Below are positions 1 through 12,239 of a stretch of DNA of 64,000 bases, in pieces; the first letter of the stretch is position 1, and each line of letters opens with the position of its first letter. The position numbers were made by a program, and so were the translations under genes. The stretch spans positions 68,376,640 through 68,440,639 of the forward strand of contig NC_031769.1 of assembly GCF_001522545.3 (NCBI RefSeq). The letters are read 5' to 3'. This stretch comes from Parus major. Taxonomy: Eukaryota > Chordata > Aves > Passeriformes > Paridae. The notes beneath the pieces were generated by a model that saw nothing but the letters and a program-made list of their open reading frames with translations, had not been told where the DNA came from and did no database searches.

Positions 1-795
1 TTTAATTTTTATGCACCTTTGAAACTAAACCCCGTAATGTCTGATTTTCAGACAAGGAGTAAATATGTACACATGCCTTCACTATTTTAACTATTTATGA
101 CACTGTGCAATGAGTCAGTTTCTCAAAGAATTTTTATTTTTGTTTTGTCCTTGAGGTGTCCCAATTAAATATTATGCAACTAAGTTTACTACTATTCTTA
201 AAAAAAAAATCATTAAATAAGGAGGTAGTGTGCATTGCAAGTACTAAAATTAGCAAGTTTTTAACACTTTCTAAATTTTAGAACAAGTTGGTTTTTTTTT
301 TGCAGTGCTGATGCTGCTGTTTCAGGGTAACACTGCAACTATGCCTTGCTATGAGGTGGAAAAAAACATTTTTTCTTTAAAGATGAGCCTAAGCCATAGC
401 AATGGTTTGACTTACCTGGTGAAAGTTAAATATATCATTGGGGAATTTTGATTGTCCCAGTTAAAATAACTTTTACTAAATGTCATGTAAATAACTCAGT
501 CTATAGTGTTTCAAATTAGAAACTGTACTTTGCAGGAGTCGACACTTTGAAGATCATGAGGTGATTATTTGTTCTTAATGTAATCTTTATTATACTAGAA
601 CCTGTGTGTGAGGGGGAGGAGCTTGAGGTAGCAGAAATTGCTTCTCCAGTGTTGATGAAGTGCAGAGTATCTTGTCAAAAAGACTTTTTTTTTGTGGAAA
701 AGACATGACATTGGGCTTGTTTCATTTTGAAAGGCTCTAAGTTAACAATTACTGGATGTAATGTGTTGTGAAAATGTTCTTTCACTTTTCTTTAG
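1..795 (+). other. KDSR: KDSR intron, 3' part
   Basis: AT-rich non-coding sequence ending in a normal acceptor (cttttctttag). I find no earlier KDSR exon here. The segment that should precede VVLC is not encoded in any frame, so the preceding exon lies outside the window. Confidence 0.8.
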
Positions 796-861
796 GTTGT
801 ACTTTGTATTTCCGTTGATGTGTCTAAAGACTATGAACAGGTGGAGAATGTTCTAAAACAG
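796..861 (+). CDS. KDSR: KDSR coding exon (probably exon 4)
   Basis: 22 codons beginning VVLCISVDV and ending VLKQ. The acceptor is tttag at 791-795 and the donor gtgaga at 862. Both ends are phase 0. It corresponds to the Rossmann-fold strand that precedes the NCAG motif. Confidence 0.95.
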
Positions 862-3800
862 GTGAGAAAAGAACTGATTCACATTCATGTCTGAAGAAAC
901 TTCTGTGTGTTGTATTTCTGTTGGAAATAGTTTCATATTTGGTATGGTGATAGAGGAATATTTTCTCCTCATAAAGAATATCTTAACCTCTGTCCCCTCT
1001 TCCAGGCTCAGGAGAAGTTGGGGCCAGTTGACATGCTTGTAAACTGTGCAGGAACATCAGTTACAGGAAAATTTGAGGATATTGAAGTGAATTCTTTTGA
1101 AGTGAGTGAGCATACTTTTTTATTTCATCATATGATAATTTCTTATTTTAACATTCTAATTATTAGATTGAATTCCTGTGTCTGCAGACTTGAACAGTGT
1201 TACACTTGACTTGTGCTAGCTGTCAGGATCTTTTCAGACTTGCAAGAGTTGCCTCTAACTTCTCCCCTAACGATTTCATTTCATACACGGTTTCATTTTT
1301 TTCTGTTGAAGATTTTTCAGAAATATTTTAACCTGTTTAAAAAAAATGCAGCTGTTATCAGACTTCAATTCTGAGATGCACAAATTGTTTGCTCTGATGA
1401 AAAGACAAAAAAGTAACCCCCAAATCACCTGTGTTTTGGTTACTTTATGCCTGCAGCCCTCAGGCCTCCATTAATCTACAGATAATGCTGAATCATCTGA
1501 AAATACTAAAGGGGCATAATTTTATAATAAATTTGAATCACCCATTTTATCGCTTGTATAGGCTATTGTGTTTTAGGTCTTGTAGAGAATGAAATTGAAG
1601 ACTTCCCTTTATCCTGGCAAAGAACAAAATCTCTGAAACGTGTAAATACATAGCATTTTTCCTGTTTCCTGTTTTAGAAAGCTCTTTAAACTTTCAGTAT
1701 GTTTTCATGCATCATGCATAAATGGATTGCTTCCTGGAGGCTGTTCAGGTTAGATTTTCCCTGAAATACTATTCTTTTTTCCTTCAAGGCCATATGGTTC
1801 ACAGTATTATCAGTATCCTGGATGCTATTAAGACTTACAGGATTTCTTTTGGCTTGGAGTGAGATTTTTAGCTATAAAACAGTTTATGAATCTGTAGAAT
1901 AGAAAACAGTTGTTTCTTTTGCCAGAACAGATCTGGTGAACTTGATTGTTAAAGCAGACTTAAAAATAGGGGGTTTTTGATAAATAAGACCAAACAGCTA
2001 AAGAATTCTGGACCTGTGACTCAAATACTCAGATATGATATTGTTTGTACAGAGATTAATGGCAGTCAATTACCTGGGGAGTGTTTACCCGAGCCGAGCA
2101 GTAATCGCTACCATGAAGGAGCGCAGAATGGGAAGGATTGTATTTGTATCGTCTCAGGCTGGGCAGTTAGGCCTGTTTGGATATACAGCTTATTCTCCAA
2201 CAAAATTTGCTCTTCGAGGGTTGGCTGAAGCCCTGCAAATGGAGGTATGTGTGCAATAATTTTAAGTAATTATAATTAATATAAACAATTCTGTGTTAGC
2301 TGTCAGCACAGGACATTTTAATTTAAATAGGTTGGGGGAAATTTTGTATTGTGCAGCATTGATAATATCTGTGTGTTATTTGCCCTCATTTGTCAGCATT
2401 ACAATCCTATTGCTCCGCATGGGTTGCAGAAACTAACCTGATATCAGTTGCATAAGATGGAAGAGATTGAATCTGTTCCTAAAACTGAGTATGACCACCT
2501 GTGCAGACATTTTTTTAATCTTTTATTTTAATTAAAGGACTAGATTTTTAAGACTTTTGATTAAAAGGCCTTCTTCAAGGTTCTAAGTGCAAAATGATAT
2601 TGAAGATATCACATGGATACATGAGAGACAGGCCAGTGATTGCCAGTTTGTTTGAGAGTCCATGGTAAGTGATATTTGAGCCTCATGAAACTGTAAAACT
2701 CCTAAGTTAGAATTAGAGGATTTTCCACAAAAAAAAAAAAATTAGTTTGCAGTGAACTCACCCTTCTATATTTTGATGAATATATGAGCTTTATATCCTG
2801 CAGTGATCTAAGCTTATGTTTAAGACCAAAATCAAACAAACACTATTTTCATTATTCAGTGGAACAAGGTAAGTACATTGCAGTCAGACAGATAAAATTG
2901 ATTTGAAAATTGCTTTTGTCATTTTCCTGTCAAGAACATATATTTGAGTAATTAAGTGTTTATATATAAAATGCCTTTGGTTCCAGACCCTTGCATAGTA
3001 CCTGTTGTATGCCTTGACCAGGATAAGAATGTGGGGTAAAACTGCCTCTAATAATTTCTGGTCTGCTGAGTAGAACACTGTGAGTGCAGGGTCTTTCTTC
3101 AGACTGGTGATAGATACTTACGTGAAGACTAAATTATTCAAGACTGAAAATAGGGTGTTTATGGGTGTGGTATTTCACAAAGTGTTTTCAATACAGAATG
3201 TCTCATAAATGCTCAGTGTTTTACAACATTTAGCTTTATCATAGCCCTCTAAATATTTTCATTAAAAGCTTTTTTTTTATTTGTATTGGAGTACAGATTT
3301 GCATTGTAGCAGTTTGAATAGGATTGCACTAAGCAATATAATTTCATGACATGTACAAATAAATAACTAAATACAATCTTTGATGTAAGACCTTCCATTT
3401 TCCCTCACATTTTCCAATTATTTTTTGTCTCCTTAGACTTTGACCTCTTGCAAGTTTATACCATGGGTTGAAAAGCCTTGAGACTTCAGTATACATCTTA
3501 AAGATAAAAAATTCAAATTTTACATTTTTGTTGGTTTTTTTTCTCGGTGAAAGCCTTTTTGGCCTTGTGTTTATAAGTGTTGGGTACTGTTATTTGATAG
3601 TGGTTTAGTCTTCTTATAGAAACTGAAATTGGTAAAATTATAGTTCTAAACTATTTTAATATTCTTCCTAAATGTCTTGAAAATCACCAGGATTCATCAA
3701 ATAATTTGTAGAGTTTTTAGGGACTTCTATTAGAACAAGCACCACAGCTACCTTATTAAAATCTTTGCTGTTTTCTTTCTCAGTTGATAAAGCTGCTAGT

Positions 3801-6800
3801 CTTGAAATTGCTGAGTACTTAACCATAGAAGCAATTTGAATTCATGCTTGCTGAACTTAATTACAGGAGATATTGATGAAATTATAAGGGAAATGTAAAT
3901 GCTGACAGTATTAAGATAAAACTTAATGCTTTTGTAAAACACAGGTGAAACCTTACAATGTCTACGTAACAGTGGCCTATCCTCCAGATACTGATACTCC
4001 TGGCTTTGCAGAAGAAAGTAAAACAAAGGTAAATTGTCCTTCAGTTCTTGAAATCAGTATTTTTAAAGCGTGTTAAGATTTTAAGAAGTACTCTTAAACA
4101 CTTCAATTTTACCAGTTTTTAACTACTCAGTAGTTTCTTATTCTGATGCTTTAATACTTGCCTTTAAGATCTGAAACATTGCAGAATATTCCTGCATGCA
4201 ATCTGAATATTGGTGTGGGATGGTAAACTGCAAAATCACTATTTGTTTTAATACTAAAGCTTATTTAACCAAAAATAATATTCCCATTTTGCATCTTTGA
4301 TAATGTGCGGCTGTTGTGATAGATGTGCCAGATCGAAGTAAACCTCAGTTCCTTCAGTGGAGCCTGCACCTAAATCATATTGTATGAATACATGATACAT
4401 GGCTGTTTTCTAGTATTACAGTAGACAGGAAATTCTCTGGCACTGTGTTCACAGTGGAAATGACCGTATTGCTTTTCAGAAGGATGTCAGCAGCAGGACG
4501 AGGCCTTTTTCATTTGGATTACCTTAAAAGTGAAAGTTTGACCTTTAGTCACACCTTGTCATTTGCCATGTCCATATATGTGAAGTATAATTCTAAAAGT
4601 CACATTCACACCCCCTGTTCAGACTTACAGCATCAGGTAATGAGAAAAAATTCTCTTTATTTTTGATTTGCATACTGTGAACTAGAAATCTGGTATGTAA
4701 GGCTATCATCTTTTCAACATGCACCATCACGTATAATTGGAAATTGAGTTTGAATTCCATTTTGTCTTTCACCCTTTGAATAGGAATCAGTAGGGATTGT
4801 ATAACACAATTCTTACTTCATCATTTCTTGATACAGATATTCTGTATTAAATGTATACTCCCACACATCCGCATAAAGTGCCAGAATTAGACATCTGCAG
4901 ATACTTGTATAGCTTGCATATTCTCTAGGATTTTTTCCTTCATAATAGCCTATTTCAGGGAGCCAGCAGGCACCAGCAGAATATACTGTTCATCTAAGAT
5001 TTCTCTTTGAAAGAGATTCAGAGAGATTTATCTCGTTTGTCAAAAAAGTCTTATCTTTTAGGAGAGAATTATGCTTTGTTTTAGCCTATATGACCTCTTT
5101 AGATGACCTGCTTCTAGCATGGTAGTATACCTTAAATCTCTGCAATATTGCATTGCTCTGACATTTCAGATAATCATTTATTGTAGAATTTATTTAATAC
5201 TACTGAATTAATATTAATATTTAATAGTACTTAGAACATATGCCTCTATCTCGCATCTAATTTTTCTCTGTAATCACAGCTTTCGTGTGTTTAATCAGGA
5301 AAGTTTTTTTTTTCCAGGCAACTTCTTTTTTTTTCTTCTTTTTTTCTTCCATTTTTTCTTTTTTTTTTTCCCTTCTTTTTTTTTTTCCCCTTTTTTTTTC
5401 CATTGAGGTAGCTGCCTCAAAAATGACAGCCATGTTTTGGCCAGCTGAGTAGCCAGATCAAGCATTTAATGGCTGATTTCTGCCTGCCTTATTCCCAACA
5501 TGTCATTAACTTTAGCTGTTCATCCTGAACAGCTGCTATTTTTTTCCCAGGTTTAGAGTATTTGAATTACTGTTGATATCCCTGTATCTCATTCAGATTT
5601 ATTTGATGCTGGTCAGTAAGCTCAGAAGTAAATAAGGGGCTGTGAAATGGAGATCTGATGACATGAGCCATATCACTGTAGGAATGCATGTAAAAGGTTT
5701 TTTATGTGGTTTCTGCTGGCAAAGACGCTGATGTCCTCCTGGCCACCCTTAAAATGCACATACTAAGAAAAAATAAAATTCAGTGAGCTTGGTTGATGAA
5801 ATCAGAACTCATAGTTCTATAGATATTGGGAAGTAGGCCCCTTTCTATGAAATTTAATTACCTTAGTATTTGGCATTGATGATGATGAACCTGAAGTTAC
5901 TCATCCTTACCCTAGAAGTGTTTTTTTAAAAAATAATAATCCTAGTATTAGAGTAAGCCTGAAAAAAATAAGGCAAGCTGTTTTATTGGATCTTAAAATA
6001 TTTCAGGCCTATCTTTTACTTCATTTCTGGTAAAAACCATGAATGAACCAGTATAGATCTTGAATAGTGTAAGCATTTTGATGTCTTCTACTGAAAATAA
6101 AATTCTTGGGGAAAAAAATACCCTTTGAAAGTAGTAATAAACCATATAGAAAAAAGTACTAACCAAGGAAGTGTTGTCATTTCCCTCTGTAAAACGGGAC
6201 TGATATTTATGAACGTGCTTATGCCTTTGTTTAAACCAGTGTTTTAGGTAATAATATGATACCCCTTGCTAGCAGTGATGTCATTTGTGACAAAGGACCC
6301 AAACCTAAAATTTGACATTTGTGTTTTTCTCTCCTGTGTGTTGTTAGTCAAACTTAAATTGGTGTTTTCCTCTTAAAGCCCTTAGAGACGAAGCTGATTT
6401 CTGAAACCTCATCTGTTTGCCAAGCAGAACAAGTTGCCAGAGTTATAGTGAAAGATGCCATAGTAAGTAAATTGTGTTTTTCGACCATGTTCTGTGTTGA
6501 AGAGACTGGGATCACATGTCATGCTTGCTTGAGACTGTAAGATAATAATGGCTAAGCTAAGTGCAAAACCAATTACAACAAAACAGTTCTCTTAGGTTAG
6601 TTTGAACTAGAGCTGTTTTCTTTATTCTTCTTTTGCCACTGTGCCCACAAATGATTTTACACAGTCCCTCGAAAGTCAAAGGTATCTGAAGTTGTACGCA
6701 GACAGAATAAAATGATGCATTGGTATGATGCAATGTCTGAAAGATGGATTATGACTGGTTTGAAAGCTCTAAATTACTGACTTTTGATGTATCAAATACC

Positions 6801-8868
6801 ATTTGTCTAACCTCGAAACCTTGTTTTGTATTCTCTTATTTTTCTTGAAAATGAGTTCATATAAAAATAATTTTACAATAAAAGAAGGCAGTTGACCTTT
6901 TTTGGCTTTTAATATCTGAAGTATGTGATTTATGGGTGATTAAAATACATAAAATGCTGTTCTTACTGCATTGCCTTTCTGAGGATTTTTTTTTTCAGTG
7001 TTTTGTGCTAGGGAATGCCTGCATGCTTAATAAAACACCTCAGAATAGAAACAAACATGAAATTTCATGATCACAAAGCACAGCCATCGAATCTTAAACT
7101 CTGTAATTACTTTGCAGTTCCAACCACTCTTGATCTTCAACATGGTTTACATCTACAGCAGGTGTTCAGTTCTGAAGTTTTTACGGTGTTTTCACAAATA
7201 GAGCCCATAAACACAAAATTAGTCTGTTTTAAAAGCAAATACTACCTCCACACAGTATTCTCCTCTGGTATTAAGGAAAACTAATCTCTTATCTCAAGCA
7301 TCTGATATATCCTTGCCATACTTTCTACACTTTGGATCCTGTATTAGTTCAGACATGGTCTTTATGCACTCTGGCCATCAGCAGAGAGACTGAAATAGAA
7401 ATGAGAAGGTGTTTGTGCACTCCCAAGTGTGTGTATTGGGAAATAATCAGATGTAATAACCTCTACTGCTTTGCATAGATTCACCCCTAACCCTGATTCA
7501 GGAACTCCACCTTTTCCTTTCACTTCTACATTCCAGAGATTTAGTCCTACAATGTTTCAGAAAGTCAGTTTTCTGGCATAAAGTCAAATGGAAACAAATG
7601 AGAGAAGCCTTGGGAGTCAGAGCTGTAGAACTGCAGTTTTACTGTTAAATAATTAAAGTTGTTTGGTTGTTTGGCCTTTCTTCCTGGTGTTTTTCCTCCT
7701 CTTTTTCTCCCTTCTGAAATTCTTAGCAAGCTGTGTCTTGCAGTTAGAAATCCTTGATGTAGGTGAAGGAGAGCCTGCTACCTAGTATTTGAAATACACC
7801 CCCTTGCCAAATCTCATGTGATTTGAAGCAAGCTAATTTTAACAAAAGGCAAGCTGTATTTGTCATACAGTAGTGGTTGGTGATCTGATAGAGTTAGGGT
7901 ATCATTCTGCTTCTGAAATATGCTTACAGCTGTGAATACTGTCATGTATTTTCTATAGAAGTAAGCATGCCTCAAGAAGAAATTTACAGCCTTTATATCT
8001 TGTAAAAATCTGTAGTAATTTAGCACACTCTCTCTAAAGAGAAGTTAGCTTCCTTTTCCATTTTTAAGTGAATGCCTTTTGGAATGTTGCTGTACAGCCC
8101 AAAATATTTTTGAGTATTTTGTTTCTTGATCGCGGTGATATTTTTTTGTATTCAGATATTTGTTGTTAGTGGTATCAGTTATCTGTGTCCATCAAGAGTA
8201 GCTGTTGAAATAAAACACATCATGATTTGCCACAGCTGAGTAAATTACTTTTTGTTTTCTTAATCCTTCCATCCAGCAAGGGAACTTCAACAGCTCGGTT
8301 GGATCAGATGGTTACATGCTGTCAATATTGACAAGTGGAATGTCACCAGTCACTTCTATTACTGAAGGTCTTCAGCAGGTAGGATTTGGGAAGTACCTGT
8401 TGTCATAATTTCTGATAGTTTAAAGTAATTCCAGGATGTAGAATTCTATGCAGACACAGATTATCTTTTCATCAAATGTCTGCTAATACTGTGGCACTTG
8501 GGTTTACTGCTACTTGGCAGCAGTATTTTCAAGCTGAAGCAGCAAGTTGGTGAGTGAGCTAAGAGTATTCCATGCTACTTAGTCCTGAACTGTTACATAG
8601 TTAGCTTGGTTTGGTAAGTTTGTTTTCTGAAGATTATATAAAAAGCCTGCCTAGAACTGTTTTTTTATTTTTTTTAATTTTATGACTCAATAATATGGTG
8701 CAATTCAGGATCCAAAATGAATTGAAAGCTGTTTCTCTCTGTTTCCAGGTTGTTTGCATGGGCATTTTTCGCATCATTGGCCTATTTTACCTAGGAAGTT
8801 TTGACAGCATAGTTCGTCGCTGCATGATGCAAAGGGAAAAATCTGAAAGTGCAGATAAAACTGAGTAA
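796..8868 (+). CDS. KDSR: 3-ketodihydrosphingosine reductase, last seven coding exons (3' part of gene)
   Basis: Joined exons 796-861, 1006-1101, 2053-2244, 3945-4028, 6379-6462, 8277-8378 and 8749-8868 read as one frame of 247 codons plus TAA, each junction phase 0 with GT-AG introns. The product is the NADPH-dependent reductase that converts 3-ketosphinganine to sphinganine at the ER membrane in de novo sphingolipid synthesis. Counting from the family's usual length (about 332 residues), the window begins near residue 86. The Rossmann cofactor motif (TGxxxGIG) and the N-terminal membrane segment are therefore on exons upstream of the window. Visible are the NCAG motif, SSQAGQLG with the catalytic Ser, and the YxxxK pair (YSPTK, about residues 186-190). 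A hydrophobic stretch ([14 protein letters not shown]) lies close to the C-terminus DKTE. No frame breaks are seen. Identification rests on near-complete match to the vertebrate protein as remembered. The gene is probably exons 4-10 of 10. Confidence 0.96.
1006..1101 (+). CDS. KDSR: KDSR coding exon (probably exon 5)
   Basis: 32 codons beginning [16 protein letters not shown] and ending VNSFE. The acceptor is ccag before 1006 and the donor gtgagt at 1102. NCAG is the SDR-family N(N/C)AG motif that stabilises the central sheet. The intron before it is only 144 bases. Confidence 0.95.
1102..2052 (+). other. KDSR: KDSR intron
   Basis: A GT-AG intron of 951 bases (gtgagt...acag). AT-rich, with no repeat or RNA gene recognised. 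Confidence 0.85.
2053..2244 (+). CDS. KDSR: KDSR coding exon with catalytic Ser, Tyr and Lys (probably exon 6)
   Basis: 64 codons from RLMAVNYLG to ALQME. The acceptor is gtacag before 2053 and the donor gtatgt at 2245. It holds the SDR active site: Ser in VSSQAG (about residue 172), Tyr and Lys in YSPTK (about 186 and 190). The human protein as I recall it has YSASK here, so the two middle residues differ while the catalytic pair is kept. Confidence 0.96.
2245..3944 (+). other. KDSR: KDSR intron
   Basis: A GT-AG intron of 1700 bases (gtatgt...acacag). It contains a short A run near 2728-2740. The open frames on the minus strand are AT-rich and resemble nothing known to me. Confidence 0.85.
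3945..4028 (+). CDS. KDSR: KDSR coding exon (probably exon 7)
   Basis: 28 codons, [20 protein letters not shown] onward to ESKTK. The acceptor is acacag before 3945 and the donor gtaaat at 4029. The PPDTDTPG segment is the family's equivalent of the SDR PG motif after the active site. The polypyrimidine tract before the acceptor is weak. Confidence 0.95.
4029..6378 (+). other. KDSR: KDSR intron
   Basis: A GT-AG intron of 2350 bases (gtaaat...aaag). Apart from a long pyrimidine tract at 5322-5402 I see no structured feature. Confidence 0.85.
5322..5402 (+). repeat. T-rich polypyrimidine tract
   Basis: About 80 bases of almost pure T/C on the + strand with one or two A interruptions, made of T runs of 6-12 separated by C or CC. 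It lies mid-intron, about 1 kb from the next KDSR exon, so it is not the splice-site tract. Confidence 0.85.
6379..6462 (+). CDS. KDSR: KDSR coding exon (probably exon 8)
   Basis: 28 codons, [12 protein letters not shown] to VKDAI. The acceptor is cttaaag before 6379 and the donor gtaagt at 6463. Both ends are phase 0. Confidence 0.95.
6463..8276 (+). other. KDSR: KDSR intron
   Basis: A GT-AG intron of 1814 bases (gtaagt...atccag) with no recognisable gene, RNA or mobile element. Confidence 0.85.
8277..8378 (+). CDS. KDSR: KDSR coding exon (probably exon 9)
   Basis: 34 codons, [16 protein letters not shown] to EGLQQ. The acceptor is atccag before 8277 and the donor gtagga at 8379. It begins the C-terminal membrane-associated region. 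Confidence 0.95.
8379..8748 (+). other. KDSR: KDSR intron, last
   Basis: A GT-AG intron of 370 bases (gtagga...ttccag) just before the terminal coding exon. Nothing else noted. Confidence 0.85.
8749..8868 (+). CDS. KDSR: KDSR terminal coding exon (probably exon 10)
   Basis: 39 codons plus TAA. It starts [16 protein letters not shown], a hydrophobic segment, and ends in the basic [12 protein letters not shown] and DKTE tail. The acceptor is tttccag before 8749. The stop is at 8866-8868. Confidence 0.96.
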   Translation, partial: VVCMGIFRIIGLFYLGSFDSIVRRCMMQREKSESADKTE

Positions 8869-10045
8869 TCTTTACTTTGAGTGGAAAGAAGAATGTCAAG
8901 CGGTCCTGGACAGCTTGCTGCTTAAGTGGGACTCAGTTTTGCTCCTGAAGGATTTAGGCTGGAAGTACTTGCATGTGTGACAGAGGAGTCCCTTCAAAAG
9001 CTATGAAAGAAAAAACAAAAGTACAAATCCAGAAAATGCCAAACTATGCAAAAGTATGAATGAGGATTAGATACCTTTTTTTTTTTGGTGATTTGAGTTG
9101 GAAAGAATTTGGAGAGCTTGTAAGTGATCTGCAGAATAGAATTTGAGAATGGACTATGGGAGGTAATTCTGGACAAATACTTAAGTTTTCTCACTTTGGT
9201 GTTTATGGATGAAATAAGTACCATGACAGACTGGGCTGAAGTAGATTGAAGTCCCTGAAAAAGTTGGTACCTTTTGCTAACGTTTTGGGAGTGCTATTGA
9301 TTTAGAATGTTAACTTTTCCTTTGGCCAATCTACAGATCCTTCTGTCAATGACAGCTTTCCTTATTCTATCCAACATACAACTGTGGAAACCTGAAGATC
9401 TCAAATATGTTTGTATGATCCAAGCTTTCTCAGTGTGGGAGTAATTAAAAAGTATGGTTTAATATATGCATACTTTCTAAAGGGAGATGAAGAACCCATA
9501 CCCACAGAGAAATGCTAGGAGATGTGATTGGGTCTGTAGCTCTTTTGGCCTTTGAAGTATGTTGTGAACAAAAAAAAAACAACAAAACCGAAAGAAATCA
9601 AACCAGTATCAAGTGTGTCAGTTATGACTCAGCATTTTAAGCCATTGAAACAATGTACAATTTTTACAGATACTTACTTAATCTGCCAGTTTTTGCTCTG
9701 GAGAGGAAAGTGGCGTAATGCTACTTCATGCATATTAATTTCAAAGCTGCAAATCATGAGCCAAACCAGTAGTTGATGATAGAATCGATTGTAATTAAAA
9801 TGCTGGGCTCTTCCAGTAGCAGGAATGTAGCTTTTTAGGGCAAGAGGGGTCAGGAGGGGGGAGAGGTGTGTGTCAGAATGGCCTTCCACACTGCGTTTTA
9901 TCACCGCACGGAAAAGCTTTCACATGAGAAATTACATAAAATACTCTCCTTATATGACCCACTTCTAATTTGTTTCATTTACATTATATGAAACAAGGCT
10001 GCTCAATAACTGCTTCAGAACACACAGAACCCAGTGGTTGTTTCT

Positions 10046-10051
10046 AATAAA
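10046..10051 (+). promoter_or_regulatory. possible proximal KDSR poly(A) signal
   Basis: A canonical AATAAA about 1.18 kb after the KDSR stop. No convincing GT-rich element follows closely, so use is uncertain. Confidence 0.3.
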
Positions 10052-10860
10052 TCTCGTTTAACACTGAAAAAGCTTGATGCGTAACAATGATGTTTTAAGG
10101 GTGCACTATGTATACAGTTTATTTAATGGACCACTATAGTAAGTGCCTTGTGAGCTGCTTTTTTTTTCAAAAGCTGCATATTTTGTATTTGTTAGCACTG
10201 CTGTGTTTTCAATGTCATATTTCCATTTTCATTCAGTACTCTGAATCTAAAATTATGTGTAAAACTGGGCACTTTCACTTCTTTGAAAGTAATATTTAAC
10301 AACCAAAATAGGCAAAATCTATTACTTTTGTTAAGATACTCTTTATATCTATTTAAGAAGAGGTATTCAATTAAACTGAGATAAAAAATAGGTGGATAAC
10401 TGGAAAACCTTAGAATACAATTTATTGAGGCTATTTTTTTTTTCCCTCTCAGAATTAGGCTGATCACTTTTCAAATTTTCTTCACATAGACTAAACTTGC
10501 TTTAATACCTGGTTATAAACATATTTTTTGGAGAGGATCACACTGGCACTCTCATTTTAAGTGGTGAAAATTCATTAGCTTACAAATGTTGAGGCACTGT
10601 TGAATTCTTCACAAAGCCTATGTTTTAGGTCCTGCCTCTTGATTTTGTTTAGATATGTGAAGTTATGCATGCCTATAATATAATACTAATTTTGAGAATA
10701 TAGTGTATTTACTGCATTTTTAAACAGCTTGGCTTCAGTGCAAAGAAATCTAGTGTGCATTTGTATTTCCTGTGCTGCCTAATGTGAATGACATAAAGGA
10801 GCATTTATCATACATCCATTGTCAACATTGCTGTGTTTCTCAAGGCAACATAACAATGCT

Positions 10861-11003
10861 ATTCATAGAATCATGGAATGGTCTGGGTTGGAGGAGACCT
10901 TAAAGATCATCTTGTTCCAACCCCCCTGCTATGGGCAGGGACACCTTCTATTAGACCAGGTTGGTCAAAGCTCCATTCAGCCTGGTCTTGGAACACTTCT
11001 TCA
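10861..11003 (-). mobile_element. CR1 LINE 3'-end fragment, antisense
   Basis: On the + strand it opens with the reversed CR1 terminal repeat (atagaatcatggaatgg). It continues with the typical CR1 tail in reverse complement, including taaagatcat, a C-rich step and ctatgggcagggacacc. The 3' end of the element therefore points left, opposite to KDSR. Only about 140 bases of the roughly 4.5 kb element are present, a 5'-truncated copy as is usual for CR1. The match is from memory of the family consensus. Confidence 0.85.
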
Positions 11004-12233
11004 GACCCTGTGATCTATGTTATTCTTGTTTTGGTGCAAATCAAATACTCTTTCGACCATCTGGAAAAGATACCAAAATGGGTGAATTGGTTGTGCTGTA
11101 GTTTGAAAAAAAATGCTTATGTAAATGACTTGATACCAGCACAAGCTTGAAGGTCAGGACTTAAAACCAGTAAGCCTTTGGATACTTGAATTTTTGGATC
11201 TTCAACTTGGAATGTTAAAGGGTTTGCATTTAGGAAACATGACCCAGGAGGTCAGAGCACATGCAACGCTATGGCAGCTGGGCCTCTAAAGCTTTCAGGT
11301 TGGACATCTTGGATCACCACTCACCTCCCAGTAATGACTGATAGAATTCAGTGCAAGTGTCTGAAGTAAGTAAGACTACCAGGTGAAAGTTATGGCCCTG
11401 ATCTGCAGACACTTCAGTGTTGCAGACCTAATTTTGCATAGTGTAAGTGGTTGTATTGACAGTGAAACTGTAGGTTGAACCCATCGGCAGTGGAGATTGG
11501 AACAAGGTATGTTTTTTTAAAGCAAGAATAATCTTTTTCATTGTTCTCGTTTCTGCTGTTGCAAATTAATGATGTTAATTTTAGCTGATTAACTTCTCAA
11601 CTGTTTCACTGTCAAAATTGTAAATTGTCAACTACAGCAACCTTTGGTGTAAGTTTTGTTTTCTTTATGCACATTCTCTTATCTACCAATATACTCATTT
11701 TAAGGTCCAATATAAAGTGAAGGAGATGCCTTGTAATCTTGTGGAAAAATGTTTAGCAGTTTAAAAACTCTTGCCAGTTTAAATGTTACAAAACCTCTGC
11801 ATCAAAATGTTTTAGCAGTGTATTAGATCCCTGAAGATCTTCAAATAGGCTTTACTTTCTACTTATTGTCTAATTGTCGATAATTTAATCACTTGTGCCA
11901 TATTAGTTGGTGTCTTGTCTCTTGTTTTCTTGGTCAGCCTTTAAGATTCAGTTTAGGCTTTGATAGTCTTTTCCATTCCAATGAGTGTTTGCTTTGTATA
12001 CAGATTTATTATCATTTTACTTCACCAAGGTGTTCATGTGCAATTTAAATAGATTTAATATTTTAATAAGGAAAAAATACATAGGTGAATAAAGTTTTTT
12101 TGCTGTGAAAAACTAGACACTTTTAAATGGTAAAGATATATAGCGTTATTTGTAAAAAGAAACCTTGTGCTTATTGCGTCATCATTTTTTGTGCCAGAAC
12201 TGTAAACTAGTTTTCATATTTTATATTTCTCAA

Positions 12234-12239
12234 AATAAA
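12234..12239 (+). promoter_or_regulatory. likely distal KDSR poly(A) signal
   Basis: A canonical AATAAA. From about 12315 to 12352 the sequence is a run of G and T (tttggtgtggtggggtttt and more), a good downstream element. A second AATAAA lies at 12088-12093. Confidence 0.6.
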
